From contig JBAVXA010000213.1 of NCBI GenBank assembly GCA_049698095.1, positions 1-7,316 on the forward strand: a DNA stretch of 7,316 bases, given 5' to 3'. Each line of letters starts with the position of its first letter. Within the stretch, counting starts at the first letter, position 1. Shown piece by piece: positions 1 through 5,299 of the stretch. Made by a program: the position numbers and the translations under genes. This DNA comes from JBEEJL01 sp049698095. GTDB lineage: Bacteria; Pseudomonadota; Gammaproteobacteria; Burkholderiales; JBEEJL01. A model generated the notes under the pieces. That model worked only from the letters and a program-made list of their open reading frames with translations, was not told the origin of the DNA and ran no database searches.

Positions 1-293
1 GTCCGCATTTCGATTATTTTCCCGACACCGAAGGCGGACGCGAGCACAATGCCCGCGGCGGCCAGCGCATCATTACCGTCATCATGTATCTCAATAACGT
101 CACTGCCGGCGGCGCGACCATTCTGCCGAAAATAAATTTAAGCGTGTACCCGAAAAAAGGCGCGGCGCTGTATTTTTCCTATTTTAATTCGCTCGGGCAA
201 GTCGACCCGGACACGCTGCACGGCGGCGCGCCGGTGATTGAGGGGGAAAAATGGATCGCGACCAAGTGGATACGCGAGCGCGAATATATTTAG
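1..293 (+). CDS. Prolyl 4-hydroxylase-type 2-oxoglutarate/Fe(II) dioxygenase, C-terminal part (5' end outside window)
   Basis: The reading frame is open from base 3 to the TAG at 291-293, giving about 96 residues with no start, so the gene begins left of the window. The visible part is the catalytic jelly-roll of P4Hc enzymes. PHFDYF near the beginning carries the His-x-Asp iron ligands. DTLHGG, about 25 residues before the end, carries the distal His ligand. The Lys of GEKWIATKW sits where the family has its 2-oxoglutarate-binding residue. MYLNN and GGATILP are also typical of the fold. Family members hydroxylate a proline or another protein side chain using O2 and 2-oxoglutarate; the substrate of this bacterial enzyme cannot be told. 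The C-terminus is complete and all visible ligand positions are intact. The next gene is on the other strand and converges with it. Confidence 0.88.
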   Translation, partial: PHFDYFPDTEGGREHNARGGQRIITVIMYLNNVTAGGATILPKINLSVYPKKGAALYFSYFNSLGQVDPDTLHGGAPVIEGEKWIATKWIREREYI

Positions 294-294
294 A

Positions 295-308
295 AGGAAT
301 CGGTTCCT
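295..308. repeat. Short inverted repeat after the dioxygenase stop
   Basis: AGGAA and TTCCT flank a four-base TCGG loop two bases beyond the TAG. The rest of the 294-398 gap between the convergent genes has no T-run, so this is at best a weak mRNA 3'-end hairpin and not a clear intrinsic terminator. Five-base arms are easily expected by chance. Confidence 0.2.
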
Positions 309-398
309 GAGAGTCGATTTATTCGATAAAACAAACAAAATGCGATTTATGTCGGATTGGATCCAGCAGAACAAGGGGGCTGAATCAGTCAAAATAGG

Positions 399-1676
399 TC
401 AAAACGATTGTGCGCCGCGGCGTTCCAAAAAGAATGTGCCAATGCGGCTAATTCCAATTGCAGATAAACCGGCGACCAAAGGCATTATGTTTACCAAATA
501 GCGTATTTGCGACGCGATTGCCATATAGGCCAGCGAGCACAATATTGCACTTAAGGTTAGCGGCCAAACTGATTGCCTTAATTGAAATGCCCCGATCAAT
601 CCAGTAATAATGAGCAGCAATTGTTGCATCACCATCATTCCGTCAAGCGCGCTGGGATTTATAACGTAAGTTTCGCGTACTCCGAAATCAAACCAAAGCG
701 GCAAAAAGCGATATGCCGAAAGCACAAAATAGCGAAACGGATTCTCGGAAATTACTCGAATACCCTCTTTCATCAAGATGGATTGTGTTTCGACTTCATT
801 GTATTTTCTCGTCTGCGGAACATGTTCAAGAAATTTATCAAGCATTATTTGCGCTTCAACCGGCCCGACATAACGTGGTAGAAGGGTTTTCTCCTCCAGA
901 ATTGAGTTATGCCTGAAGATGTTATAACCAGTCAATGTGCTGCCTAATACAGGCGAACCAAATACCAATTGATTTCTAATAACCCAGGGCGACATAACCA
1001 TCAACAACGTCGCGGCCAATATTAATACCGGTTTAATACGAAGGAAAAATGGAATTCGCCATACCAAGGTCCGCTCAAGCAACAGCCCAACGCATAGTCC
1101 AAAAGCTAATCCGAAGCTGACGGAGCGGGACATCGCCGCCAACCCGAAAAAAAATCCTGCAGCAATCCAATGCCGCAAATTTTCGGAATCTTCGCGCCCC
1201 TTTTGAAAAAACAGTATGCCAGTGGTAAACCAAAATGCCGAACCGATCTCGCCGGAATTTTCGCCAATAATTTTTTGCACCGGAACCGAGGTAATCCATA
1301 ATAATACGGCAATCAATGCAGTTGAACGATTAAACCGCCTCAGAAGAAGGAAAATCATCCATGCCGTGCACAGATAAAATGCCAATTCTATTAGAGTGCC
1401 TGACTCGAGATTTGGAAGCAATATTTTTCCAAGTGCAAAGATCAGCACTGGAACTGGCTCACGAATTGCTGTTTGCTGATTTTGGGGCCCGCAAAAAGGG
1501 AAGTAATTCGAAGCGCAGGAAACATACCCCTCTCCGCGAATCAAGCCGTCGGCGATTGCAGATGGCGAATCTGCCCGAATTTCGGGTGAATGATGACGAA
1601 CCAAATGTGCATAACAGGAAAATGCAGCAAAAATAAAGATTAATGCCAGAAGGAAATTCTCCCATTGCTTAGACAT
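399..1676 (-). CDS. GT-C fold (GT39/ArnT-like) integral membrane glycosyltransferase
   Basis: This is a polytopic inner-membrane protein of 425 residues, with about 8-10 hydrophobic spans. Numbering from the chosen ATG, an early loop holds RADSPSAIADGL then GEGY (about 34-50), the acidic first loop typical of GT-C transferases that use polyprenyl-phosphate sugars. Further family-like features are REPVPVL (about 72-78), GLAAMSRSV (about 178-186), SPWVIRNQLVFGSP (about 229-242) and RYLVNIMPL near the end. The likely role is transfer of a sugar from a lipid carrier to a protein, lipid or glycan outside the cytoplasm; the acceptor is unknown. The frame can be extended to a TTG at 1718 (439 residues). 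I chose the ATG because it places the first membrane span directly after MSKQWEN. Neither start has a good ribosome binding site; a lone AGG precedes the TTG. The gene is visibly richer in A+T than its neighbours, which hints at transfer. No polysaccharide genes adjoin it. Confidence 0.75.
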   Translation of the reverse strand: MSKQWENFLLALIFIFAAFSCYAHLVRHHSPEIRADSPSAIADGLIRGEGYVSCASNYFPFCGPQNQQTAIREPVPVLIFALGKILLPNLESGTLIELAFYLCTAWMIFLLLRRFNRSTALIAVLLWITSVPVQKIIGENSGEIGSAFWFTTGILFFQKGREDSENLRHWIAAGFFFGLAAMSRSVSFGLAFGLCVGLLLERTLVWRIPFFLRIKPVLILAATLLMVMSPWVIRNQLVFGSPVLGSTLTGYNIFRHNSILEEKTLLPRYVGPVEAQIMLDKFLEHVPQTRKYNEVETQSILMKEGIRVISENPFRYFVLSAYRFLPLWFDFGVRETYVINPSALDGMMVMQQLLLIITGLIGAFQLRQSVWPLTLSAILCSLAYMAIASQIRYLVNIMPLVAGLSAIGISRIGTFFLERRGAQSF

Positions 1677-2017
1677 AGCAGAGGAGCCATCGATGGGACG
1701 GAGTAATTTTCGAATCAAATGAAATAACCTATTTCTTGATGAAAAATTGGTGACGGCTTGTGATTTCTTATTAATGTCGAATGAAGTAACTCTTAATCGA
1801 CAATGTACAGCAGTTAGTTGGAGATATCAAAGATTAACGGTTCTGGCGTGCAACTAACTACACAGGGCAAACGCTCAAGTTGCTCCCATTTTTCAGATAT
1901 TTGCTCGGCCACCGATTCATTCATGCATACGTCTGAATCTGGTTAGCAATTAGGGGCGTTTGGTCCTCGGGCCATGCATTTGCATAAATTTCCGGCAGAC
2001 ATACAACCGTCATTCCA
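1677..2017. other. Gap between two leftward genes, with no convincing gene
   Basis: This stretch lies between the end of the dienelactone hydrolase gene and the start of the glycosyltransferase. It holds a possible TTG-initiated extension of the glycosyltransferase (1677-1718), a 9-base inverted repeat (1812-1859), and two tiny leftward ORFs of 30 and 36 codons that touch through an ATGA overlap (2013-1921 and 1924-1814). I see no strong promoter, no T-run terminator for the upstream gene, no RNA gene and no mobile-element ends. Confidence 0.5.
1812..1859. repeat. 9-bp perfect inverted repeat with 30-base loop
   Basis: AGTTAGTTG (1812-1820) and CAACTAACT (1851-1859) are exact reverse complements. 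No T-run follows on either strand, so it is not a standard intrinsic terminator. It may be an mRNA 3'-end structure for the dienelactone hydrolase transcript or a leader element for the glycosyltransferase. A repeat of this size is also near the chance level for a window this long. Confidence 0.35.
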
Positions 2018-2878
2018 TTAAACACCGTTTTTCCCGAACCACGCGAGCATCTTTTTCCAGGCATCTTCCGCCTGCTCTTTGCGATAGCTGGGTCGGTAGT
2101 CGGCGTTAAATGCGTGCGGCGTATCGGGATACACAATAATCTCCGATTGGCTGGCGCCGGATTTTAATTCGGCGCGCATTTTTTCTACCGACTCGAGCGG
2201 GATGCCTTGATCGGCGCCGCCGTACAAACCGAGCACCGGCGCCTTCAGCGTTGCCGCAATGTCGATCGGATGTTTGGGGTTGAGTTCGCTTGCTGCACCA
2301 ACCAATCTGCCATACCACGCCGCGCCGGTCTTGACGTTGGGATTATGCGCTGCATAAAGCCAGGTGATGCGTCCGCCCCAGCAGAAACCGGTAATCGCGA
2401 GACGCGCCGCATCGGCTTTGCCCGACGCTTTCGCCCATGCCACGGATGCATCCAGATCTTCCAGCACCTGCTGGTCCGGCACTTTGGACACGACCTTGAA
2501 AACGATTTCGTTCATGTCCTTGATCGCCGCAACATCGCCCTGGCGCGCATACAGCTCCGGCGCGATCGCCATGTACCCTTGTTTGGCCAGGCGGCGGCAG
2601 ACATCTTTGATGTGCTCATGCACGCCGAAAATTTCCTGTACCACCAGCACGACCGGAAACTTGTCGCCGCTGGCGGGCATGGCGCGATAAGCGGGCATGT
2701 CGCCGCCCTTTGCGGGAATTTTCACTTCGCCTGCGGTGAGGCCATCGCTCGATGTGGTGATGGTTTGCGCTGCGACCGGTTGCGTCGATAATGCAAAACC
2801 ACTGGCAAGCACGGTTACGACAAACTCACGGCGAGTGATGTTGGATCTGGGCATCAAGCTTTTCAGGTCTGCATGCAT
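2018..2878 (-). CDS. Dienelactone hydrolase-family protein with twin-arginine signal
   Basis: This is an alpha/beta hydrolase of 286 residues; the core is typical DLH length and the surplus is an N-terminal leader. The leader has TRREF (15-19) followed by a hydrophobic stretch and a plausible cleavage site near VAA (35-37), so export by the Tat pathway to the periplasm is inferred. The DLH catalytic set is complete: Cys166 in GFCWGG, Asp223 in GGADQGIP, His255 in TPHAF, and the Glu of VVQEIFG (82), which in the family assists the nucleophilic Cys. The fold-typical sequence GYMAIAPELY is at 101-110. Classical DLH opens dienelactones in chloroaromatic breakdown, but relatives act on other esters and lactones, and no catabolic genes are nearby, so the substrate is unknown. 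The ATG at 2878 is supported by an AGGAG five bases upstream. The divergent partner is the glycine-zipper gene. Confidence 0.92.
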   Translation of the reverse strand: MHADLKSLMPRSNITRREFVVTVLASGFALSTQPVAAQTITTSSDGLTAGEVKIPAKGGDMPAYRAMPASGDKFPVVLVVQEIFGVHEHIKDVCRRLAKQGYMAIAPELYARQGDVAAIKDMNEIVFKVVSKVPDQQVLEDLDASVAWAKASGKADAARLAITGFCWGGRITWLYAAHNPNVKTGAAWYGRLVGAASELNPKHPIDIAATLKAPVLGLYGGADQGIPLESVEKMRAELKSGASQSEIIVYPDTPHAFNADYRPSYRKEQAEDAWKKMLAWFGKNGV

Positions 2879-2883
2879 GTGGA

Positions 2884-2888
2884 CTCCT
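2884..2888 (-). promoter_or_regulatory. Ribosome binding site of the dienelactone hydrolase gene
   Basis: Read leftward, AGGAG lies five bases before the ATG at 2878. This fixes the long form with 15 residues before the twin arginine rather than an internal Met at residue 9. Confidence 0.7.
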
Positions 2889-3015
2889 GGTTGGGTAAAT
2901 GTGTGACGGGAATTTTGTTTTGGCTAACCGGTCTCACCAATGAAACCGGCAGGCATGGCCAGCACCGTAAAGTGCGTTCCAAATTGGTTCGCTCTATTGC
3001 ACGAACTGAACTGAT

Positions 3016-3043
3016 TTTATAGCGGATTTTTACCGCAATGCAA
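3016..3043 (-). promoter_or_regulatory. Putative sigma70-type promoter for the dienelactone hydrolase gene
   Basis: Read leftward, TTGCAT (3043-3038) and TATAAA (3021-3016) are separated by 16 bases. The -10 is close to consensus and the -35 keeps only the TTG. The spacer contains a small inverted repeat, GCGG/CCGC (3022-3036). Transcription would start roughly 130 bases before the ATG. This is by inspection only. Confidence 0.4.
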
Positions 3044-3082
3044 TAAAATTTCATAAAAAAATAGTTAAAAGAAACAATTAGT

Positions 3083-3090
3083 TATAAAAT
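3083..3090 (+). promoter_or_regulatory. Putative -10 element of the glycine-zipper gene
   Basis: TATAAAAT gives a good -10 (TATAAA or TAAAAT register) in an AT-rich tract. No good -35 hexamer stands 16-18 bases upstream, which would suit an activator-dependent or weak promoter. The start point would fall near 3095-3097, at the left edge of the palindrome. Confidence 0.45.
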
Positions 3091-3094
3091 AATG

Positions 3095-3111
3095 GTCAAC
3101 CATTGGTTGAC
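3095..3111. promoter_or_regulatory. Perfect 17-bp palindrome at the presumed transcription start (operator candidate)
   Basis: GTCAACCA and TGGTTGAC are exact reverse complements around a central T. The site begins four bases after the -10 element, so a bound repressor would block open-complex formation. The inner part TGGTCAACCA (3093-3102) is itself a shorter dyad resembling sites of some GntR-family regulators, but the regulator cannot be named from the sequence. The arms could alternatively form a hairpin at the mRNA 5' end, though a one-base loop makes the tip open up. Confidence 0.45.
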
Positions 3112-3129
3112 GACCCCGTTAATGGAAGC

Positions 3130-3198
3130 GTTTACTGCGGGGTATCGTAGCATTGTGCAGCGATCAGCAACGCGATGTAAGTCGCGGAAACAGTAAAC
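3130..3198 (+). promoter_or_regulatory. Leader region that can fold as a three-way junction
   Basis: An outer helix pairs GTTTACTG (3130-3137) with CAGTAAAC (3191-3198). Inside it, one stem pairs ATCGT with GCGAT and then GCA with TGC around a TTG triloop (3144-3164, with one A-A mismatch). A second stem pairs CGCGA with TCGCG around a six-base loop (3171-3186). Joining segments are CGGGGT, CAGCAA and GAAA. The outer helix ends 13 bases before the AGGAG of the glycine-zipper gene. I recognise no known riboswitch consensus, and the stems are short enough to be chance. Confidence 0.3.
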
Positions 3199-3211
3199 AG
3201 CCAGACTCAAA

Positions 3212-3216
3212 AGGAG
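3212..3216 (+). promoter_or_regulatory. Ribosome binding site of the glycine-zipper gene
   Basis: AGGAG sits seven bases before the ATG at 3224 and confirms that start. Confidence 0.75.
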
Positions 3217-3223
3217 ATACACC

Positions 3224-4027
3224 ATGGAAACGACAAGCAAACCAAAATCCAATCCGATTTTCGTGATCGCCGCCATCGCGATCACTATATTCAGCGCCAT
3301 TGGCATCGGCGCCATGACCGGCCTGATTCCCAGCTCGTTCTCGAAAAATGATGCGAGCAAAGCTGTCGCGACATCCGCTGCCGGACCGAGCGCAGCGAAA
3401 CCTGCGGAAACGCCAGTAATGGCGTCGGTCGATACCGCGAAACTGTCGCCTGAACCGAAAGCCGACGCCGCCCTGAGCAAGGCCGAAGATAAAGTATTAC
3501 AGCCGGTCGCGCCGGAAACCAAAGCTGCCGCGCCCAAGCCTGCTGCGCCGAAAGTAGCTGCGCCGAAACCGGCGCCGAAACCAGCCGCGCCGAAGACTGT
3601 GGTTGCCGACAATAGCTACGTCGGTCAGCCGTATACGGCACCGGTTCAGGTAGCAGCGGCTGCCGCAGCAGCACCTGCTCCGGCGCCTGTCGTTTGCACA
3701 AACTGCGGCGTGGTTGAAGCGATCAATGCCATTCAACAGCAAGGCGACGCCAGCGGAGTCGGCGCGGTAATCGGCGGCGTCGCTGGGGGCGTTGTCGGCC
3801 ACCAGGTGGGCAGCGGCCGTGGACGCGACCTGGCAACCGTGCTGGGTGCAGTAGGCGGTGCGGTTGCGGGTAACCAGGTGGAGAAAGCCAAAAAAGCCGT
3901 GACGGCATACGACGTCGTGGTTCGCTTGAACGACAATACGCAACGCACCATTCGCGCAACCACAGCGCCGGATTACGGTGTCGGACAGAAAGTCAAAATT
4001 GTAGACGGACAGATCGTTCGAAACTAA
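3224..4027 (+). CDS. Membrane-anchored glycine-zipper (2TM) protein with Pro/Ala/Lys-rich linker
   Basis: This protein has 267 residues in four parts. Residues 12-34 form one hydrophobic span after a short basic N-terminus, most likely an inner-membrane anchor; there is no lipobox Cys. Residues about 40-155 are a low-complexity linker rich in Ala, Pro and Lys, with PKPA/APK repeats at 101-124 and a seven-Ala run at 144-150. Residues 158-161 are a C-T-N-C pair followed by GVVEAI, a pattern I associate with this protein group. Residues 176-217 carry two Gly-rich segments (GVGAVIGGVAGGVVG and VLGAVGGAVAG), the glycine-zipper hairpin of the 17-kDa antigen/SlyB-like family. A C-terminal beta-like domain of about 45 residues ends the protein. 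The architecture suggests a periplasm-spanning envelope protein reaching from the inner membrane towards peptidoglycan or the outer membrane; this is inferred. It has a strong ribosome binding site and its own terminator, so it is probably monocistronic. Confidence 0.88.
   Translation: METTSKPKSNPIFVIAAIAITIFSAIGIGAMTGLIPSSFSKNDASKAVATSAAGPSAAKPAETPVMASVDTAKLSPEPKADAALSKAEDKVLQPVAPETKAAAPKPAAPKVAAPKPAPKPAAPKTVVADNSYVGQPYTAPVQVAAAAAAAPAPAPVVCTNCGVVEAINAIQQQGDASGVGAVIGGVAGGVVGHQVGSGRGRDLATVLGAVGGAVAGNQVEKAKKAVTAYDVVVRLNDNTQRTIRATTAPDYGVGQKVKIVDGQIVRN
3524..3595 (+). repeat. Degenerate repeats coding for the PKPA/APK linker
   Basis: Irregular repeats of GCGCCGAAA-like units encode alternating Ala-Pro-Lys residues 101-124 of the glycine-zipper protein. 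Such Pro/Ala/Lys tracts form extended, flexible periplasmic spacers as in TonB-like proteins. Unit number may vary between strains. Confidence 0.6.
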
Positions 4028-4048
4028 CGGTGATTTTCGCGCAAACTG

Positions 4049-4077
4049 AAGCCCTGCTTGATGCAGGGCTTTTTTTT
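4049..4077 (+). terminator. Intrinsic terminator of the glycine-zipper gene
   Basis: AAGCCCTGC pairs with GCAGGGCTT around the five-base loop TTGAT, and the 3' arm runs into eight consecutive T (4070-4077). It begins 21 bases after the TAA. On the opposite strand it lacks an equal T-run, so it is oriented for rightward transcription. Confidence 0.92.
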
Positions 4078-4091
4078 GCCCGGCGATTTGT

Positions 4092-4097
4092 TATAGT
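4092..4097 (+). promoter_or_regulatory. Possible -10 element of the metallochaperone gene
   Basis: TATAGT lies between the terminator and the ATG at 4122. The matching -35 position falls on the terminator's T-run and is poor. A start here would give a leader of about 20 bases. No CueR-type spaced dyad is evident. Confidence 0.25.
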
Positions 4098-4110
4098 CAA
4101 TGTCGGCAAA

Positions 4111-4115
4111 AGGAG
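4111..4115 (+). promoter_or_regulatory. Ribosome binding site of the metallochaperone gene
   Basis: AGGAG stands six bases before the ATG at 4122, preceded by AAA, and is close to ideal. It suggests good expression of this small protein. Confidence 0.75.
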
Positions 4116-4121
4116 AATGAC

Positions 4122-4334
4122 ATGCAAACCATCACCATCCCTGTAGAGGGAATGACCTGCGGCGGCTGTGTTCGAAGCGTGACCGGCGTCTTGCAGAAAA
4201 TCAGCGGCGTGAAAACCGTCTCGGTCTCGCTGGATCAGAAACAGGCACAAATTGAATACGACGAAGCGAAAACAAACCCGGCCAGCTTCAAACAGGCGAT
4301 TGAAGACGCCGGGTATGAGGTCCCGCCTGTTTGA
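4122..4334 (+). CDS. Heavy-metal-associated (HMA) domain metallochaperone, CopZ-like
   Basis: This 70-residue protein is a single HMA domain of normal length. GMTCGGC (10-16) supplies the two Cys (13 and 16) that bind Cu(I) or another soft metal. The remainder fits the beta-alpha-beta-beta-alpha-beta ferredoxin-like fold: VTGVLQKISGVKTVSVSL, then QAQIEYD, FKQAIEDAGYEV. There is no signal peptide, so it acts in the cytoplasm. Related proteins deliver copper to a P-type ATPase such as CopA or to a metal regulator, but none is encoded in this window, so the partner is elsewhere. Copper is the best guess; the Gly-Gly between the cysteines does not settle the metal. The upstream terminator isolates it from the glycine-zipper gene, and no terminator is evident before the transporter gene 89 bases downstream, so read-through is possible. 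Confidence 0.9.
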   Translation: MQTITIPVEGMTCGGCVRSVTGVLQKISGVKTVSVSLDQKQAQIEYDEAKTNPASFKQAIEDAGYEVPPV

Positions 4335-4423
4335 CGTTTTTCTCGCGCGGATGCGTGCTTGAGTGATGTTGCCACTTTGCCTCTCCCATCCGCCGGCAGC
4401 TAAAAAATATTAATTAAGCTCAA

Positions 4424-5299
4424 TTGTCTACCTATGCATTGATTTTGGTGCTTGGCGCCGCGCTTCTGCACGCCAGCTGGAATTTCCTGCTCAAGCGCGC
4501 CGGCGGCGGCGGATCGTTCGTCTGGCTATGCTCCTGTATCACCACCCTGATTTACGCACCGCTGGCTATCGGGATTATCTGGTATCAGCATATCGCCATT
4601 AACGCTCTGCAGCTTGCCTTCATGGCAGGTACTGCCACGTTACATACAATCTATTTCCTGCTATTGGCGCGCGGTTATCGCTATGGCGATTTGTCGCTGG
4701 TTTATCCGTTGGCGCGCGGCTCCGGGCCGCTGCTGACAATTCTGGTCGCCGTATTACTGTTGCATGAACGGCCGTCGTTTATGGCATTGATCGGCGCGGC
4801 TCTGTTAGCACTTGGCGTGCTATTGCTGACGTTCGACCCGCGCAAGAAGATCGATTTTGCCGCAATCGGTTCGCGCAACGGTCTTGCTGTCGCTTATGCC
4901 TTGCTCACCGGTGCGACCATTGCCTCTTATACCGTGTGGGACAAGTACGCAGTTGCGACACTGCTGATTCCACCGCTGGTGCTTGACTGGGCGAGCAACC
5001 TTGGGCGCACCGTCATGCTGGCGCCGTTTATTCTGCGCGATGCATCAGGATTGAAAAGCGTCTGGCGCAATTACCGCAGGGAAGCCATCGCAGTCGCTGT
5101 GTTCGGCCCCTTATCCTATATTTTGGCGCTTACCGCGATGGTATTTACACCGGTTAGCTATGTTGCGCCGGCACGGGAGATCAGTATCCTGTTCGCTGCG
5201 TTGATGGGGACGCAGTTGCTGAACGAAAAACAGGGGAAACGGCGTTTGATTGCAGCCGCGATCATGGTGGGCGGCTTGATCATGCTGGCGACCAATTAG
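4424..5299 (+). CDS. EamA/DMT-superfamily permease
   Basis: This 291-residue integral membrane protein has ten predicted spans and two EamA halves (about 1-137 and 152-290), the standard size and build of drug/metabolite transporters. Diagnostic parts are ALLHASWNFLLKRA after span 1, YGDLSLVYPLARGSGPLL (87-104), LLLHERP (111-117), and in the second half PVSYVAPAREISILFAAL (243-260) with GTQLLNEKQG following. It probably exports small metabolites or amino acids by secondary transport; the substrate cannot be told. The start is TTG at 4424. An in-frame stop at 4415-4417 rules out anything longer, and starting here gives the complete first span. No good Shine-Dalgarno sequence precedes it, so expression may be low or coupled. 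Its TAG overlaps the TAA of the convergent ligase gene. Confidence 0.88.
   Translation: MSTYALILVLGAALLHASWNFLLKRAGGGGSFVWLCSCITTLIYAPLAIGIIWYQHIAINALQLAFMAGTATLHTIYFLLLARGYRYGDLSLVYPLARGSGPLLTILVAVLLLHERPSFMALIGAALLALGVLLLTFDPRKKIDFAAIGSRNGLAVAYALLTGATIASYTVWDKYAVATLLIPPLVLDWASNLGRTVMLAPFILRDASGLKSVWRNYRREAIAVAVFGPLSYILALTAMVFTPVSYVAPAREISILFAALMGTQLLNEKQGKRRLIAAAIMVGGLIMLATN

Larger units (their letters stand above)
2879..3223. other. Divergent intergenic region with back-to-back promoters
   Basis: This 345-base region separates the leftward dienelactone hydrolase gene from the rightward glycine-zipper gene and must hold the start signals of both. The central part (about 3010-3092) is strongly AT-rich and carries a -10-like element on each strand, about 65 bases apart. 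To its right are a perfect palindrome and a leader with several inverted repeats, listed separately. A leftward 63-codon ORF (2863-3054) crosses it but looks random in composition and overlaps the hydrolase start, so I do not call it a gene. Confidence 0.6.

Noticed and set aside
294..398. Bidirectional terminator between the dioxygenase and glycosyltransferase genes
   Set aside because: Only a 5-bp inverted repeat without a T-run is present.
2207..2791. Rightward 194-codon ORF opposite the dienelactone hydrolase
   Set aside because: It is a complementary-strand shadow, rich in Arg, Cys and His as expected, while the other strand has a complete catalytic set.
2863..3054. Leftward 63-codon ORF in the divergent intergenic region
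   Set aside because: It covers the presumed hydrolase promoter and ribosome binding site, its composition looks random, and it has no ribosome binding site.
3130..3198. Hammerhead-type ribozyme, suggested by a three-way junction with a GAAA joining segment
   Set aside because: The obligatory CUGANGA core segment is absent; the corresponding joining segment reads CAGCAA.
3520..3600. Repeat tract as a CRISPR or minisatellite
   Set aside because: The repeats are in-frame coding for a Pro/Ala/Lys linker, irregular in length, with no spacers.
3082..3612. Leftward 176-codon Ala/Gly-rich ORF opposite the glycine-zipper gene
   Set aside because: Its Ala/Gly/Phe-rich repeats are the antisense of the Pro/Ala/Lys linker codons, and it reads through the promoter region.
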